Notes under the pieces: generated by a model
The model's database searches: none
What the model was told of the DNA's origin: nothing
What the model saw: the letters and a program-made list of their open reading frames with translations, nothing else
Translations under genes and position numbers: made by a program
Source: Sipunculus nudus
Lineage: Eukaryota; Annelida; Sipuncula; Golfingiida; Sipunculidae
Direction: 5' to 3'
Length of the DNA: 64,000 bases
NCBI GenBank assembly: GCA_026874595.1
Contig: CM049316.1
Span: forward strand, 78,713,676-78,777,675
Part shown: one piece after another, positions 10,453-19,392 of the stretch
Position numbering within the stretch: position 1 is the first letter of the stretch
Layout of the letters: the number at the start of each line of letters is the position of its first letter

Positions 10453-11994
10453 CTATTCAGCCTGTTCCCGAGGATAAGTGTACATCGCACCCGACAAGTC
10501 TCTCGGCGGGTAGCACCTGATCACTGTGTTAAGTAATGATACAACATCCCATGCCTTGATCGATAGCGCATTCAAAATGTCGGTTTGTATGGTCTCCTGT
10601 ACCCCGCCGGTGTCGATGATATACCGCGTTACCAAAGGTCCATAAAACGTTACCATACCGTCCGGGTCCATCGAGAGTTGAAGTTCGTGCATTTGATCAT
10701 GGTTTATCTGTTTATAGCGGAACAGTGCGTTTATACGACAGTTTTCCTTTTCAGCGGCCAGGAGCAAAACATCCAAATCGCCGGTCAGAATATTATCCTC
10801 CAGCATGGCGAGCATTCCCGGTACTTGTACATCTTTGTTCTGTCCTGTCAACCTTACCTTGCCCTGAAAACGCTTGTACCGTATCCAGTTGAAGTATATC
10901 AAATCAGAGACGGGGGTGCCATACGGTTGGAAGTTGAAGCGTTCCTCAAGTGTGAACAGATAGTCCAACTCACTCTGGTCGCATATAGGGCAGTATTCCT
11001 GTACGCCATCACACACAGGTTCGTAATCCACGTTGCACATCATGCATTGTTTCACTATCATCTCCTCGCGGTCGTAAAGCATGCCATGCCCTCGTACATG
11101 ACCTCGAAAGAACCTGCCGTCAGAAGGCACGACACCGTCTGATGGTCCGACCTCACTGTCAACACCAGCTTCAGTAGTATCACCCGTGTTCGCGTGGGCA
11201 TGCTGCACTGGGGATTCAGTCACTGCGTCTACAGTGTCGTCATAAGACACCGGCGGAGGTTCCCAGTTGTAAATGGTTATATCCTGGTAATCGGTGATCA
11301 CGTGCTCCAACAGTTTGAACAGTACTTCTGTCGTCAGCGATATCGCCTTATCCCTGTGGGCCGCCACCTGCATTGTGAAGCGCGCGTTGTCCTTGTTAAT
11401 GCGGTCGTAGAATGACACAGTGCCGTACGGGTCCATCTGGATATGCAAGGACTGACATATACCGAGATACATTGGGTATATCCAACCGGTCACGCTGCGG
11501 TTAACCTTTTGAGCCTCAGATAGCATCCTGTCGAGATTTACTACCAGAGTCAACCGCAACAGGGAACCGAAGCCTTCCACGTGGATTGTCTTGTCTCCGT
11601 TACGAAACAACACTGTATCTCCTGGGCGTAACAACGGTCTCCACGTAAACGTTATCCCTTGCCCCAAATCGTAGGTTTTAACGATTGTGAACAGTGCCCT
11701 CAGTTCTGTCTCTTGACACGTGGGGCAATATTTCCGTTCCGGGACGTGTTGGGGATGGTAATTGGGATGGTAATGGTAATCGTGTATATAGTCTGAATCG
11801 TCTCCATTGTCTGCACACATTGAGCATTCGTCTACAACTATGTGTTCTTCTCGCCACGTCACTCCCCTCTGTCGTAACCTGTTAGAAAAGAAATTTCCAT
11901 CGGAAGGCATAAAACGGTAACTGTTACCCGGTGGACCAGTGAAAAGACTGAGGACATCCTGGCGATGGCGTATGTATGCTAGGCGATCCCCCAT
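10453..11994 (-). CDS. Zinc-ribbon family protein 3 (double module)
   Basis: 513 residues from ATG 11994. Same two-module layout as protein 2: first ribbon (CSMCADN, CPTCQETEL) with a short His/Tyr/Asp-rich insertion between its Cys pairs (HDYHYHPNYHPQH), module with LHIQMDPYGTVSFYDRI, spacer identical in style, second ribbon (CMMC, CPICDQSELDYLF), module with LQLSMDPDGMVTFYGPL. The insertion arises from short GGTAATGG-type repeats in the DNA. Unlike its neighbours it has no clear TATA box at the usual distance, so it may be regulated differently. Function unknown. Confidence 0.9.
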   Translation of the reverse strand: MGDRLAYIRHRQDVLSLFTGPPGNSYRFMPSDGNFFSNRLRQRGVTWREEHIVVDECSMCADNGDDSDYIHDYHYHPNYHPQHVPERKYCPTCQETELRALFTIVKTYDLGQGITFTWRPLLRPGDTVLFRNGDKTIHVEGFGSLLRLTLVVNLDRMLSEAQKVNRSVTGWIYPMYLGICQSLHIQMDPYGTVSFYDRINKDNARFTMQVAAHRDKAISLTTEVLFKLLEHVITDYQDITIYNWEPPPVSYDDTVDAVTESPVQHAHANTGDTTEAGVDSEVGPSDGVVPSDGRFFRGHVRGHGMLYDREEMIVKQCMMCNVDYEPVCDGVQEYCPICDQSELDYLFTLEERFNFQPYGTPVSDLIYFNWIRYKRFQGKVRLTGQNKDVQVPGMLAMLEDNILTGDLDVLLLAAEKENCRINALFRYKQINHDQMHELQLSMDPDGMVTFYGPLVTRYIIDTGGVQETIQTDILNALSIKAWDVVSLLNTVIRCYPPRDLSGAMYTYPREQAE

Positions 11995-12241
11995 CGTGTA
12001 TGTTGGGCGCTGCCTGGCCCGTTAACAATTAACGGTCGATCACGCAGAGCCTGACACCAGACCGTGGATACTTATTAACCCAAATAATGTTACATATATG
12101 AGACAAGGCAGGGCTTGAATGACATGTGTGAGTCACGTGTGCCCACATAGTTCATAAGAAATACGATGACGCATTCCTTGTTTTTTTGTTTCGTGTCCCT
12201 TTTATTACATAAGTGTCATAATGTCCGGGTCTGATGTGAAA

Positions 12242-12352
12242 GTCCCCGTGGCGTAACGGGCTAATTCAAACTTTCCTACCTGGACCAATAGTTTGTACTT
12301 GCAGTTCCGGCAAGGTTAAGTTCGGATCCGGGTTCGAATCCCGGCGGTGACA
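12242..12352 (+). ncRNA. tRNA-like Pol III RNA with an extra arm
   Basis: Ends pair as a tRNA acceptor (GTCCCCG with CGGTGAC, 6 of 7) and a perfect T arm (CCGGG-TTCGAAT-CCCGG). The A box TGGCGTAACGG (12249-12259) and B box GGTTCGAATCC (12331-12341) are near-consensus, and TTTT follows at 12358. Between them is a hairpin CAAACT/AGTTTG (12267-12272 with 12290-12295) and another, CTTGC-AGTTCCG-GCAAG (12298-12314), in place of a normal D/anticodon region. The second has a seven-base loop but lacks U33, so decoding is doubtful. It could be a tRNA pseudogene with an insertion, or a dedicated tRNA-like transcript comparable in idea to the tRNA-derived small RNAs of gammaherpesviruses. Length 111 nt. 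Confidence 0.6.
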
Positions 12353-12509
12353 TTCACTTTTGTCTAATATATATTTCATATACGTGTGTGTCGGTTGAAA
12401 TTAATGTTTATGAGGTAAATATACAAAACATCCCTCACGTATCTGCAAGATCAACAACAGATATTTCGTGGTGTTACGATTATGTATATAATACATAATA
12501 ATATGTTAA

Positions 12510-12531
12510 TATATATATATATATATATATA
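12510..12531. repeat. (AT)n microsatellite
   Basis: Run of alternating AT, about 11 units, just left of the GC-richer promoter region. Confidence 0.8.
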
Positions 12532-13191
12532 CATATCTCATTGTGTTCAGATGACAACAGATAAGGCGACCCGGGACGAACCCGAGGTCGCATGACTCAT
12601 CAATACGTGTTATCCAACCGTCACTTCCTGTCGTCTGACCCCATGTGACCCGGCACTTCCGTTCACGACCCTTCTCACTTCCTCACTTCCGGTCCAACAC
12701 CACCCTACGTACCCGCACCGGAAGTCCCATTTACTCAATGGTTAAGCGTGACCCCAAAGTGTGACCCCGATCACGACTGCCGGGTGTAAAGCAGACTTCC
12801 GGTACATGCGCTGTCAGCTCATTGGTCAGATCAGGTCACGTGATGTGCATTCAGTCCGCCCATTGGTCAGGTCTCATTCACAACAATCAAACACGCGCTG
12901 TCCACGTGGTCTATTGCATCATCCCCGACCCATTCGTCCGCACATTTCAAACCTGTTTTTAAACCTTTTTCTCTCACGTTTTCTTCCGGATTGGCATCAT
13001 ATCCCACTTTACTCACATAACTGAACAATTATGCAAGATTTCACCATCATCGCCTTATTAACATCACTACCACAACTCATTTAAATCCTGAAGCGGTACA
13101 CAACCGGAAGTTCTATTCTACCGGAAGTTGGGCACACCCGCACCCGGCACCTCGACCCTCGACGCTTCGCCATGAATAAATTAGTGTGTGC

Positions 13192-13263
13192 GCGATTTCG
13201 GGCCCGCGTGCCGGGGAGGGTGGTTTGTGTGCGATTTCGGGCCCGCGTGCCGGGGAGGGTGGT
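13192..13263. repeat. 33-bp direct repeat, two copies
   Basis: GC-rich unit starting GCGATTTCGGGCCCGCGTGC at 13192 and 13231 (39-bp period), exact over 33 bases. Confidence 0.9.
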
Positions 13264-13295
13264 GCATGTGTGTGAGCGATGATACGGGTGGTTGA

Positions 13296-13321
13296 TTTTT
13301 TACCCCCCCCCCGGGTAAAAA
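13296..13321. repeat. Palindrome around a C10 run
   Basis: TTTTTACCC and GGGTAAAAA flank seven more C residues, giving a 9-bp inverted repeat. It sits between the direct repeat and the CCAAT/CRE promoter elements. Homopolymer-T next to homopolymer-C also recalls herpesvirus packaging signals; that is only resemblance. Confidence 0.7.
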
Positions 13322-13810
13322 TTTTCAAGATGGTGGATGGATGTATGTGTAAGGAGAGCGTTGATTGGTTGGGGAGATGTGAGAAGGGATTTGATTGGTT
13401 ACGCAGTGGAGTGACGTCACAGTAAGCGGAAACCAACGGGGATGTAAAATAAGGATGTAACGGTGGTGTAGGTGTATCCGGCGGAAACGACAGGGGGTGG
13501 TTTGTTTGAAATTGTGTGTGTGACGTCACAGGAGAAATAAGGTATATAAGGAGGTAGTTTGGACGGAGTAAAGTCAGACTCTGGTTTTGACTGGTACTAG
13601 TACTGGTAATTACTACAATTTGGATATACAGAAGCCGTCGTTGTGTTATATAGAAGCCGTCGTTGTGTTGAGAGACAAACAGCTACAGAAAGCAAGTTGA
13701 AGCAAAGATTTGAAAGTTTGTTGAAGATTTGAGTTTGTGACAAAACAACAATACCGGTAGGTGTATTTTGTAATTGGTGTTGTTTTTGAACAAAAATAAT
13801 GTCACACCCA

Positions 13811-14192
13811 CTGGCCAGTAAGGTAGGCCGGGGGTGAATTTTTCTGTTGAGGGAGTGAATTTTTTAGTTTGTATTTGAGAGGGCCCCAGTAACGAAGGGT
13901 CCCTAATATTTGGTTGTTGGCAGTAACAGATACAAAAAACTAAAATGTGACCAGTAACGAAGGTCATTGGGAGGTTGGGATGGATGAGAGGGGAGGGGGG
14001 GGAATTATGTTTTTGTTTTGGTTGTTGTTAGAAAACTTAGGACACCCACTGGCCAGTAAGGTAGGCCGGGGTTACATTTATTTTGTGTATGGTTGTGTAC
14101 ACAACGGACTGACATCACTTTAAAAACCCCCAGATGCGCAGGAGTTAGATAAAAGCCATGTTTATACTACCTGACCAGTAAGCAAGGTCGGG
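13811..14192 (+). repeat. Hairpin family B: constant loop, changing stems (5 copies)
   Basis: Five hairpins share the frame CC-AGTAA-N3/4-GG. Loops are AGTAAGGTA (13817, 14055), AGTAACGAA (13888, 13953) and AGTAAGCAA (14077 offset, 14177). Stems differ yet pair: CTGGCC/GGCCGG, AGGGCCCC/GGGTCCCT, TGACC/GGTCA, CCTGACC/GGTCGGG. Copies 1 and 4 are nearly identical over 30 bases. The group lies downstream of a predicted first exon, hence in a likely intron. Pairing kept while stem sequence changes implies selection on structure. Confidence 0.7.
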
Positions 14193-14849
14193 TGACGTGT
14201 TTTTCCATCCATCCATCCATCCAACTCGGAGCGGTTCGTTTTTTTGCCACACAAGTGACACAGACTAACCGTAACGACGATTAAGTAATGTTGTGACATA
14301 GAAACGGGAAGAGAATTTGTATTTTTTTAACCATTAACAAAAGAAAATAACAGACACGCGGACCTTTTAACAAAAAATGTAGAGCAAAAAGGTATTGCAA
14401 GAGTTTTAGTTTTTTTTCGGAAGGACAATGAGAAACACTATTAATTCTGTAACTGATAAAAAATAAGTAGGTAATTACTGTGAACCAAAAAAAAATGCAT
14501 TTAGGATAAAAATAATAATAAACAAAAGGTTATGAAGCAGAGCGCCACTTTGCGTGACACCTTGCATGAATGTAATATGTAACCTCGTCACGGATATCAG
14601 TCCCTTCACGTTTATTGTATAACATGACCTCGTTAGTTTAGTAAATAACTACAACGGAAAAAAAACGACATTTCGACACACGACCAATCACAAATGTCGA
14701 TTGAGGAAAGAGGAGTAAGGAAGGTGGGGAGGGGGGGGGGGAGGTTATTTTTAATATTTTTGTTTGGTACATCAAAGTATAACCCTAAACAACACAGAAA
14801 AAAGTCCTATAGCGTTGTTATAAGACGTCCTTGTGACTTACAGGGAAAC
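14193..14849. other. Intergenic stretch, (CCAT)n and G-rich run
   Basis: Holds a short CCAT microsatellite near 14206, poly-A/T-rich DNA, and a run of about ten G at 14726. The conserved block GTTATAAGACGTCCTTGTGA immediately before the acceptor of the next gene (about 14817) is repeated before the following paralogue (about 15544). Confidence 0.5.
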
Positions 14850-15341
14850 ATGATGATGAACGAGCATTACGAACGTGAACTGGAGGAGTTGGTAAATGTG
14901 CAAGGCCAGGCCATACTTCGCTACGTTCAAAATATTAAATCGTCGTCGCCTGAGACGTATTTCGCAATGCAAGGCGACGACGAATATTTCGATCAGTTAG
15001 TCGATGGACTAGTGCACAAGTACGAAATGTTAATGCACATCCCCAGTGAAGAACTAGAAATATGTATCAGAGAAAAAAAGAACCTGAAAGAAATGGTGCG
15101 CGTTGCATCCAATGTTCTGCTCCTGGCGCAGGCTATTGATGAAATTGTCCTACGCTGCCACAATATATACAGAGATATAGTTCAAATATACCGCGGTGAG
15201 GCCCCACCGGCCGCAACCAAAAGCCATCACATCCGGGCGTGTTTCCTTCTAACATCTCATTTAAGAATAGTCGCCAGGAAAGCACATGTGCAAGCAGAGC
15301 GCCGGTGGGCAAGTAAGATGATCACACATGAGGAAGAATAA
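14850..15341 (+). CDS. Helical protein family P, member 1
   Basis: 163 residues from the ATG triplet at 14850, which follows CTTACAG by six bases. A longer frame starting at 14694 would read through the Y-tract and is unlikely. Predicted all-alpha, with a C-terminal basic end. It aligns with the next gene: N-terminal NE.(Y/F)E.EL, central SPETYF, then IDEIVLRCHNIYRDIVQIYR against the neighbour's DIVLRCEELYKNIVEEYR. No Cys/His cluster, signal peptide or membrane segment. AATAAA overlaps the stop codon. Function unknown. Four related copies follow one another here. Confidence 0.75.
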   Translation: MMMNEHYERELEELVNVQGQAILRYVQNIKSSSPETYFAMQGDDEYFDQLVDGLVHKYEMLMHIPSEELEICIREKKNLKEMVRVASNVLLLAQAIDEIVLRCHNIYRDIVQIYRGEAPPAATKSHHIRACFLLTSHLRIVARKAHVQAERRWASKMITHEEE

Positions 15342-15342
15342 A
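15337..15342 (+). terminator. Poly(A) signal overlapping the stop codon
   Basis: AATAAA contains the TAA stop of the preceding gene, followed by a T-rich stretch. Confidence 0.6.
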
Positions 15343-15576
15343 CTTTTATTTTACAATATATGCAACTAGTATAGGGGGTGGCAATTGTATTTTGTAAATA
15401 CATTATACATAGTGTACATATGGTTTTTAGGTCGAGTCGTATACGTGTGTCAATATTTTTTTTATTAACTCACGGCCACGGAAAATTATGTAATTAAATA
15501 TATCAGGAATAAAACATTTTTTATCTTAGCGAAAAAGCTGTTTGTTATAAGACGTCCTTGTGACTTACAGGGAATC

Positions 15577-16083
15577 ATGATGATGATGGTGAACGAGCAG
15601 TTTGAATGTGAACTGGATGCAGCCATAGTAGCTGTGCCAAAACAAGGAGAGGCCATGCTGAATGTTATAACAAAGTTACAAACGTCGCCTGATACGTATT
15701 TGAAAGAACCAAGGGACGGGGACGAATTTGATAAATGTCTAACACCTCTCCTCGATGTACATGATCGCTTCACGGCCAATACTGGAACAAAACTTTACCA
15801 ATATATTAATTCGTATGCGGATGTCACTGAAGCCACGCGCATCGCAGTCCTCATGGATAAGGTGATGCGCCTAACGGAGGACATCTATGATATTGTCCTC
15901 CGTTGTGAGGAACTCTACAAGAATATCGTAGAGGAGTACCGCCCTAATGTGACACCGGCCGTCCACAGTCGCCACCTCGCCCGGTCGTCTTCACTTTTCA
16001 CGGCGCATGTGTTAATAGAGGACATGCAACAATATGTACAGTTATGCAAGAAACGTGCTCTGAAGAAGATGCAAACGGTATAA
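15577..16083 (+). CDS. Helical protein family P, member 2
   Basis: 168 residues; ATG six bases after CTTACAG, in the same leader block as member 1 (GTTATAAGACGTCCTTGTGA then CTTACAGGGAA). Clear paralogue of member 1 with conserved SPDTYL and DIVLRCEELYKNIVEEYR near residues 40 and 110. Likely globular helical protein of unknown role. An ATTCC...AATAAA element at 16275 could end the transcript. Confidence 0.75.
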   Translation: MMMMVNEQFECELDAAIVAVPKQGEAMLNVITKLQTSPDTYLKEPRDGDEFDKCLTPLLDVHDRFTANTGTKLYQYINSYADVTEATRIAVLMDKVMRLTEDIYDIVLRCEELYKNIVEEYRPNVTPAVHSRHLARSSSLFTAHVLIEDMQQYVQLCKKRALKKMQTV

Positions 16084-16503
16084 ACGTTTTATCGATCAAA
16101 GTACCAAAGACTTTTCTTGACTTTTCCATGTTTAGATATATCGGCTGTGTAAAACATTGCTAATCCTCACTTGCAGAGGTCGTGTAAGAAAACACACGTT
16201 TATGTATATATGTCATTGGTATTCTTTTTCCCGCCCAATATAGGGGTGGCGATTGTATTTTGTAAGTATATCAGGAATAAAACATATTTTAGTAACATAA
16301 TAACTGCTTTATCGTGTCTGTTAACACACAAAAAAAGAGAGAGGTGATGCATGTCAAGATGACTGGAAAGGTTATGCGTGGTGTACACACACTGGAGATA
16401 TGTTTAAGACCTGTCCTCCCTTTATGCGGTTGATAAGTATTTGTAACGTAAACATACAGACCGACACAATAAAATAGTCCTTTCTGCTCGTTTGCTGTCC
16501 AAC

Positions 16504-17049
16504 ATGGACTCAAACCTGTCAAAAGAATTTGACCATGCATTGCTGGTAGATATTCCAGCTAAAACACGTGAGCTAAATGACTGTATTAAGTCGTTCCTGT
16601 CCACACCAGACAGATTTTTCGTCGACAGCGACAGGGTGTTTTAGCTCACTCTGAAAGCACTGGTCGACGAAGACTGGTGGTGGAACGCGCGGATTCTCAA
16701 AGGACTTATGTTAGCGAAAAAGATATGTTTACAAAAGCGGTGCCAGACGGAACAGACATTAATTGCCGTGCGGATGGCGAAACTGTTTACAGAGTGGTTG
16801 AAGGATACCTATGACGTAACACTCAAACATACGGCAGACGCATACACGCGAGTTGTGCAGCACTACCAAAGTCACAGTCGGTTTAAAGGCCCTGTGCAGA
16901 AGAGGCACCACCAGAACAAGCAATCCATAGCCTCGTTTCAGTTTCTGCTTTGGAAACACAGGCAAAATTTGGCTTTCGAGCTGGGACAGTTTAACAACGA
17001 TGGCTTGCACACACAAGTGACAAACGCGGACAGCAGCTCGTCTAAATAA
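16504..17049 (+). pseudogene. Helical protein family P, member 3, interrupted by an in-frame TAG
   Basis: The frame opens at ATG 16504 and aligns with members 1 and 2 (LSKEFDHAL, then STPDRFF matching SPDTYL), but codon 47 (16642-16644) is TAG. The same frame then stays open for a further 135 codons to 17049 and includes basic helical sequence. Either the gene is dead, the stop is read through, or the downstream part starts at ATG 16708. No frameshift is needed to connect the halves. The open frame after the stop suggests recent loss or continued use. Confidence 0.6.
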
Positions 17050-17125
17050 GTCGGAATACGCGCACTGTAGGTCCCATCATCAACGTGTCCCAGTGTAAAT
17101 GTTCAGTCTGTTCACGAAAGGTGGC

Positions 17126-17210
17126 GTCCAGTACAGGACACACACGCACGGACGGACGGACAGACGAATATGATTGGCTTTTGAAAAGAGCTCTGTTTCA
17201 GTACAGAAAC
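17126..17210 (+). repeat. Hairpin family A, outlying pair
   Basis: GTCC-AGTACA-GGAC at 17126-17139 and GTTTC-AGTACA-GAAAC at 17195-17210. Same loop, different but complementary stems; same relative spacing (about 69 bases) as pairs in the main array at 18.6-19.2 kb. Confidence 0.7.
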
Positions 17211-17599
17211 GGATGTAGGATTTGAACTAAATTCGTTAAATCTCACTGTCGCTGTGTAACTCCTCTGCATTTGTGACACCAGTATATTATGTAACGGCTT
17301 CGCATACCATATATCTTGCCAAATTGAAAACATTTGGTTACATCAATTCGTACTTGTGAATTACAGGAAAAATGCAGAGTGTTACATTTGATAACCCGTG
17401 TAATTGTTTGAGACACGGGAGAATGTACAGATAACATAACAACACTTTAACGACTGTATTTGAATCTCATGTGATAAATGTGTCGTAGTTACACGTCAGT
17501 TGTTGATTGGTCTGTGAGTGAAACAAAGCAAATGTGTTTGATTACGTGATGTGAAGCTGTGCAAGCAACTGAGTGGTGGTGGAACCAGTCTGAGGACAA

Positions 17600-17720
17600 G
17601 ATGATGCGGGCGGACATGATACATGAGAAAACACCAGAAACAGCAAACATGAACGTCTACTGTCTGTCGTAGAGGAGTACAGGGGGGTATTATTGCAGCA
17701 GCAGCAGCAGCAACGTCGCA
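17600..17720 (+). pseudogene. Possible remnant of another family P gene
   Basis: TCGTAGAGGAGTACAGG near 17667 matches TCGTAGAGGAGTACCGC in member 2 at 15929, but no frame joins it to a start, and a (CAG)5 run follows. It looks like debris of a fifth copy. Confidence 0.35.
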
Positions 17721-17856
17721 TCAGAAGATACCGGCACAGAGGGATTCACCGAAGAATACATAAAAATGCACTAAATATGTACAAATGGACAGATCGACTG
17801 TGGTTGGATGACACTTGTTTCTTTGTTTGTATTACAGAAACCCGTCATCCTAACCA

Positions 17857-18381
17857 ATGGAGCCAGAATTAGTTTACCACTTTGAGGAGAAGGCGTGCGG
17901 AGAAATACAAACGTGGATGGCACAGTTGCAGAGGCACATATGGAATTACCGACATGATAATAACTCTTTTTTCGCCGCGAAGGACAGGAGGTTCGTGCGG
18001 CATGTCACGATGATGCACCATGAGATCGATTATTGGATGAGGACATGCACCATTGGGCTGGAACGAGCACGAAAAGTGTGTTTGGAAACGGGGCACACGA
18101 CAGAACGGTCCGATGCGGCGTATCACCTGGCTCTTATAATGGTTAAACTCTTTGAGAAAATGAGCACAGACGATATACCTGAAATATACAAAAGATACAG
18201 ACACGCGTTGCAGTTGTACGAAGCGCACAGGATGTTCGGAAAGAGGGTCTACGCCAGGCACCGCGACAGGTATTCTTCAATAGGAGACCTGAACCTGATG
18301 CTGATCTCGAACATTCTAAAATTGCAGATGGAACTATACTATTTTGATTCTGCCGGTTTCTTTAGAAAACCAAACTTCTAA
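17857..18381 (+). CDS. Helical protein family P, member 4
   Basis: 174 residues; ATG 21 bases after a TATTACAG acceptor. Distantly like members 1 to 3: all-alpha, with DDIPEIYKRYRHALQLYEAHRMF in the position of the conserved LRC..LY..IV..YR helix, then a basic segment. No known motif. Flanked on both sides by hairpin family A. Confidence 0.7.
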   Translation: MEPELVYHFEEKACGEIQTWMAQLQRHIWNYRHDNNSFFAAKDRRFVRHVTMMHHEIDYWMRTCTIGLERARKVCLETGHTTERSDAAYHLALIMVKLFEKMSTDDIPEIYKRYRHALQLYEAHRMFGKRVYARHRDRYSSIGDLNLMLISNILKLQMELYYFDSAGFFRKPNF

Positions 18382-18600
18382 CGTGAAACCGCGGGAGCCT
18401 TACTGTACAGATGTATATATTTGTGGACTTTCCTATAACCGAAATAGACGTTTTTTCAAGTTTATGTTATTTTCCACACAGATACCCAAACACTACTGTA
18501 CTCCAGAAGAAGATAGAAGAAATCAAAACTGCAAAAGGTAATTCAATCTTTATTTTTATTCCAAATTGTTTTCGCCGACATCATGTAAATGGTTTACCCA

Positions 18601-19236
18601 GTGTACAGGTACACACTAACGGACCGACCCAACCGCTTTTTCTGTTTCAATTCTGAGACGTCCGTACCAGTACAGGTACGGATTCAAAAACACTTAAGGT
18701 ATTTGTCGTGTACATCCGGAAAACGATAATCCATTTTTTGTGCGAACTGTAGATGGCGTCCAGTACAGGACTCGCACACTAACAGACAGACGGAAGTGCT
18801 GAGCGCTTTTCCACTTTGAAATCGTCTGTCCCAGTACAGGCACGGAAAAACGACGTATAATGTCTCGTTAGGTGAATCCCACAAAGGATAATCCAGCTTC
18901 CTGCGTTGGCCCAATGTGTCGTCGAGTACAGGACACACACTAACAGTCTGACGGAAACGCTCGGTCATTTTCCCCCCTGTTTTGTAAGCGTCCGTACCAG
19001 TACAGGTACAGATTCGACAATTGATGTTTGGTCGAGTAAATCTGAAAAACGAAATTCCAGTTTATGGTGAACTCCAATGTGGCGTCCAGTACAGGACACG
19101 TACACTCACTAACAAAAGCGCTCTGTTTTGATCACCTTATATAGACGTCCGTACCAGTACAGGTACGGAAACTGATTTACGTAAAAAAACCTTCTCATAT
19201 ATTCCACGAACCTAAATGTGGCGTCCAGTACAGGAC
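18601..19236. repeat. Hairpin family A main array
   Basis: At least seven hairpins with loop AGTACA between CC and GG: CCGTACC/GGTACGG stems at 18662, 18991 and 19149; GTCC/GGAC stems at 18758, 19084 and 19223; a variant at 18826 and one at 18921 with single mismatches. The two stem types alternate at about 95 and 68 bases, so the array is roughly four degenerate 165-bp units. The first element (18601) is GTGTAC-AG-GTACAC. No gene overlaps it. A CRE/TATA promoter at 19363-19392 points leftward into the array, so it may be transcribed from the minus strand. Confidence 0.75.
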
Positions 19237-19362
19237 ACAGACAAAATATTGCCAAGCCCATATCCGTTTTTCGCTCTGGTTATGGTATCGTTCAGTGCTG
19301 CTGCTGCTCACGTTAGCCCGTTTGGTCTCCAACGAGACCAATTGCACTGTTGCCAAACGTCT

Positions 19363-19392
19363 CCTTATATACATAATTCCGCCTGTGACGTC
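19363..19392 (-). promoter_or_regulatory. CRE-TATA promoter facing hairpin array A
   Basis: TGACGTCA (19385-19392) followed, in leftward orientation, by TATATAAGG (19371-19363). The arrangement and the following GCAACAGTGCAAT are shared with the promoter at 36992-37022. No coding frame of note lies within 900 bases downstream, only the hairpin array. Confidence 0.6.

Larger units (their letters stand above)
12640..13560 (+). promoter_or_regulatory. Dense promoter/enhancer region (CCGGAAGT, CCAAT, CRE, TATA)
   Basis: A 0.9-kb island unlike the AT-rich surroundings. ETS-type CCGGAAGT or its complement occurs near 12684, 12718, 12794, 13103 and 13120. Inverted CCAAT boxes (ATTGG) occur near 12819, 12863, 13361 and 13392; a CACGTG-type E box near 12837; two TGACGTCA sites at 13412-13419 and 13521-13528; and TATATAAG at 13543-13550. 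Order and spacing suggest a strong rightward Pol II promoter. The inferred first exon (13575-13756) holds a 22-bp tandem duplication (AGAAGCCGTCGTTGTG twice) and could end at the donor ACCG|GTAGGTG. It probably serves the gene group starting at 14850. Confidence 0.6.

Noticed and set aside
13113-13529. 138-codon minus frame
   Set aside because: Pro/Ser/Thr-rich, covers the direct repeat and promoter elements, and has no start context; a chance frame in GC-richer DNA.
18684-18968. 94-codon minus frame in hairpin array A
   Set aside because: Its apparent internal repeats (SVCPVLD, CTGRHL) are translations of the hairpin elements.
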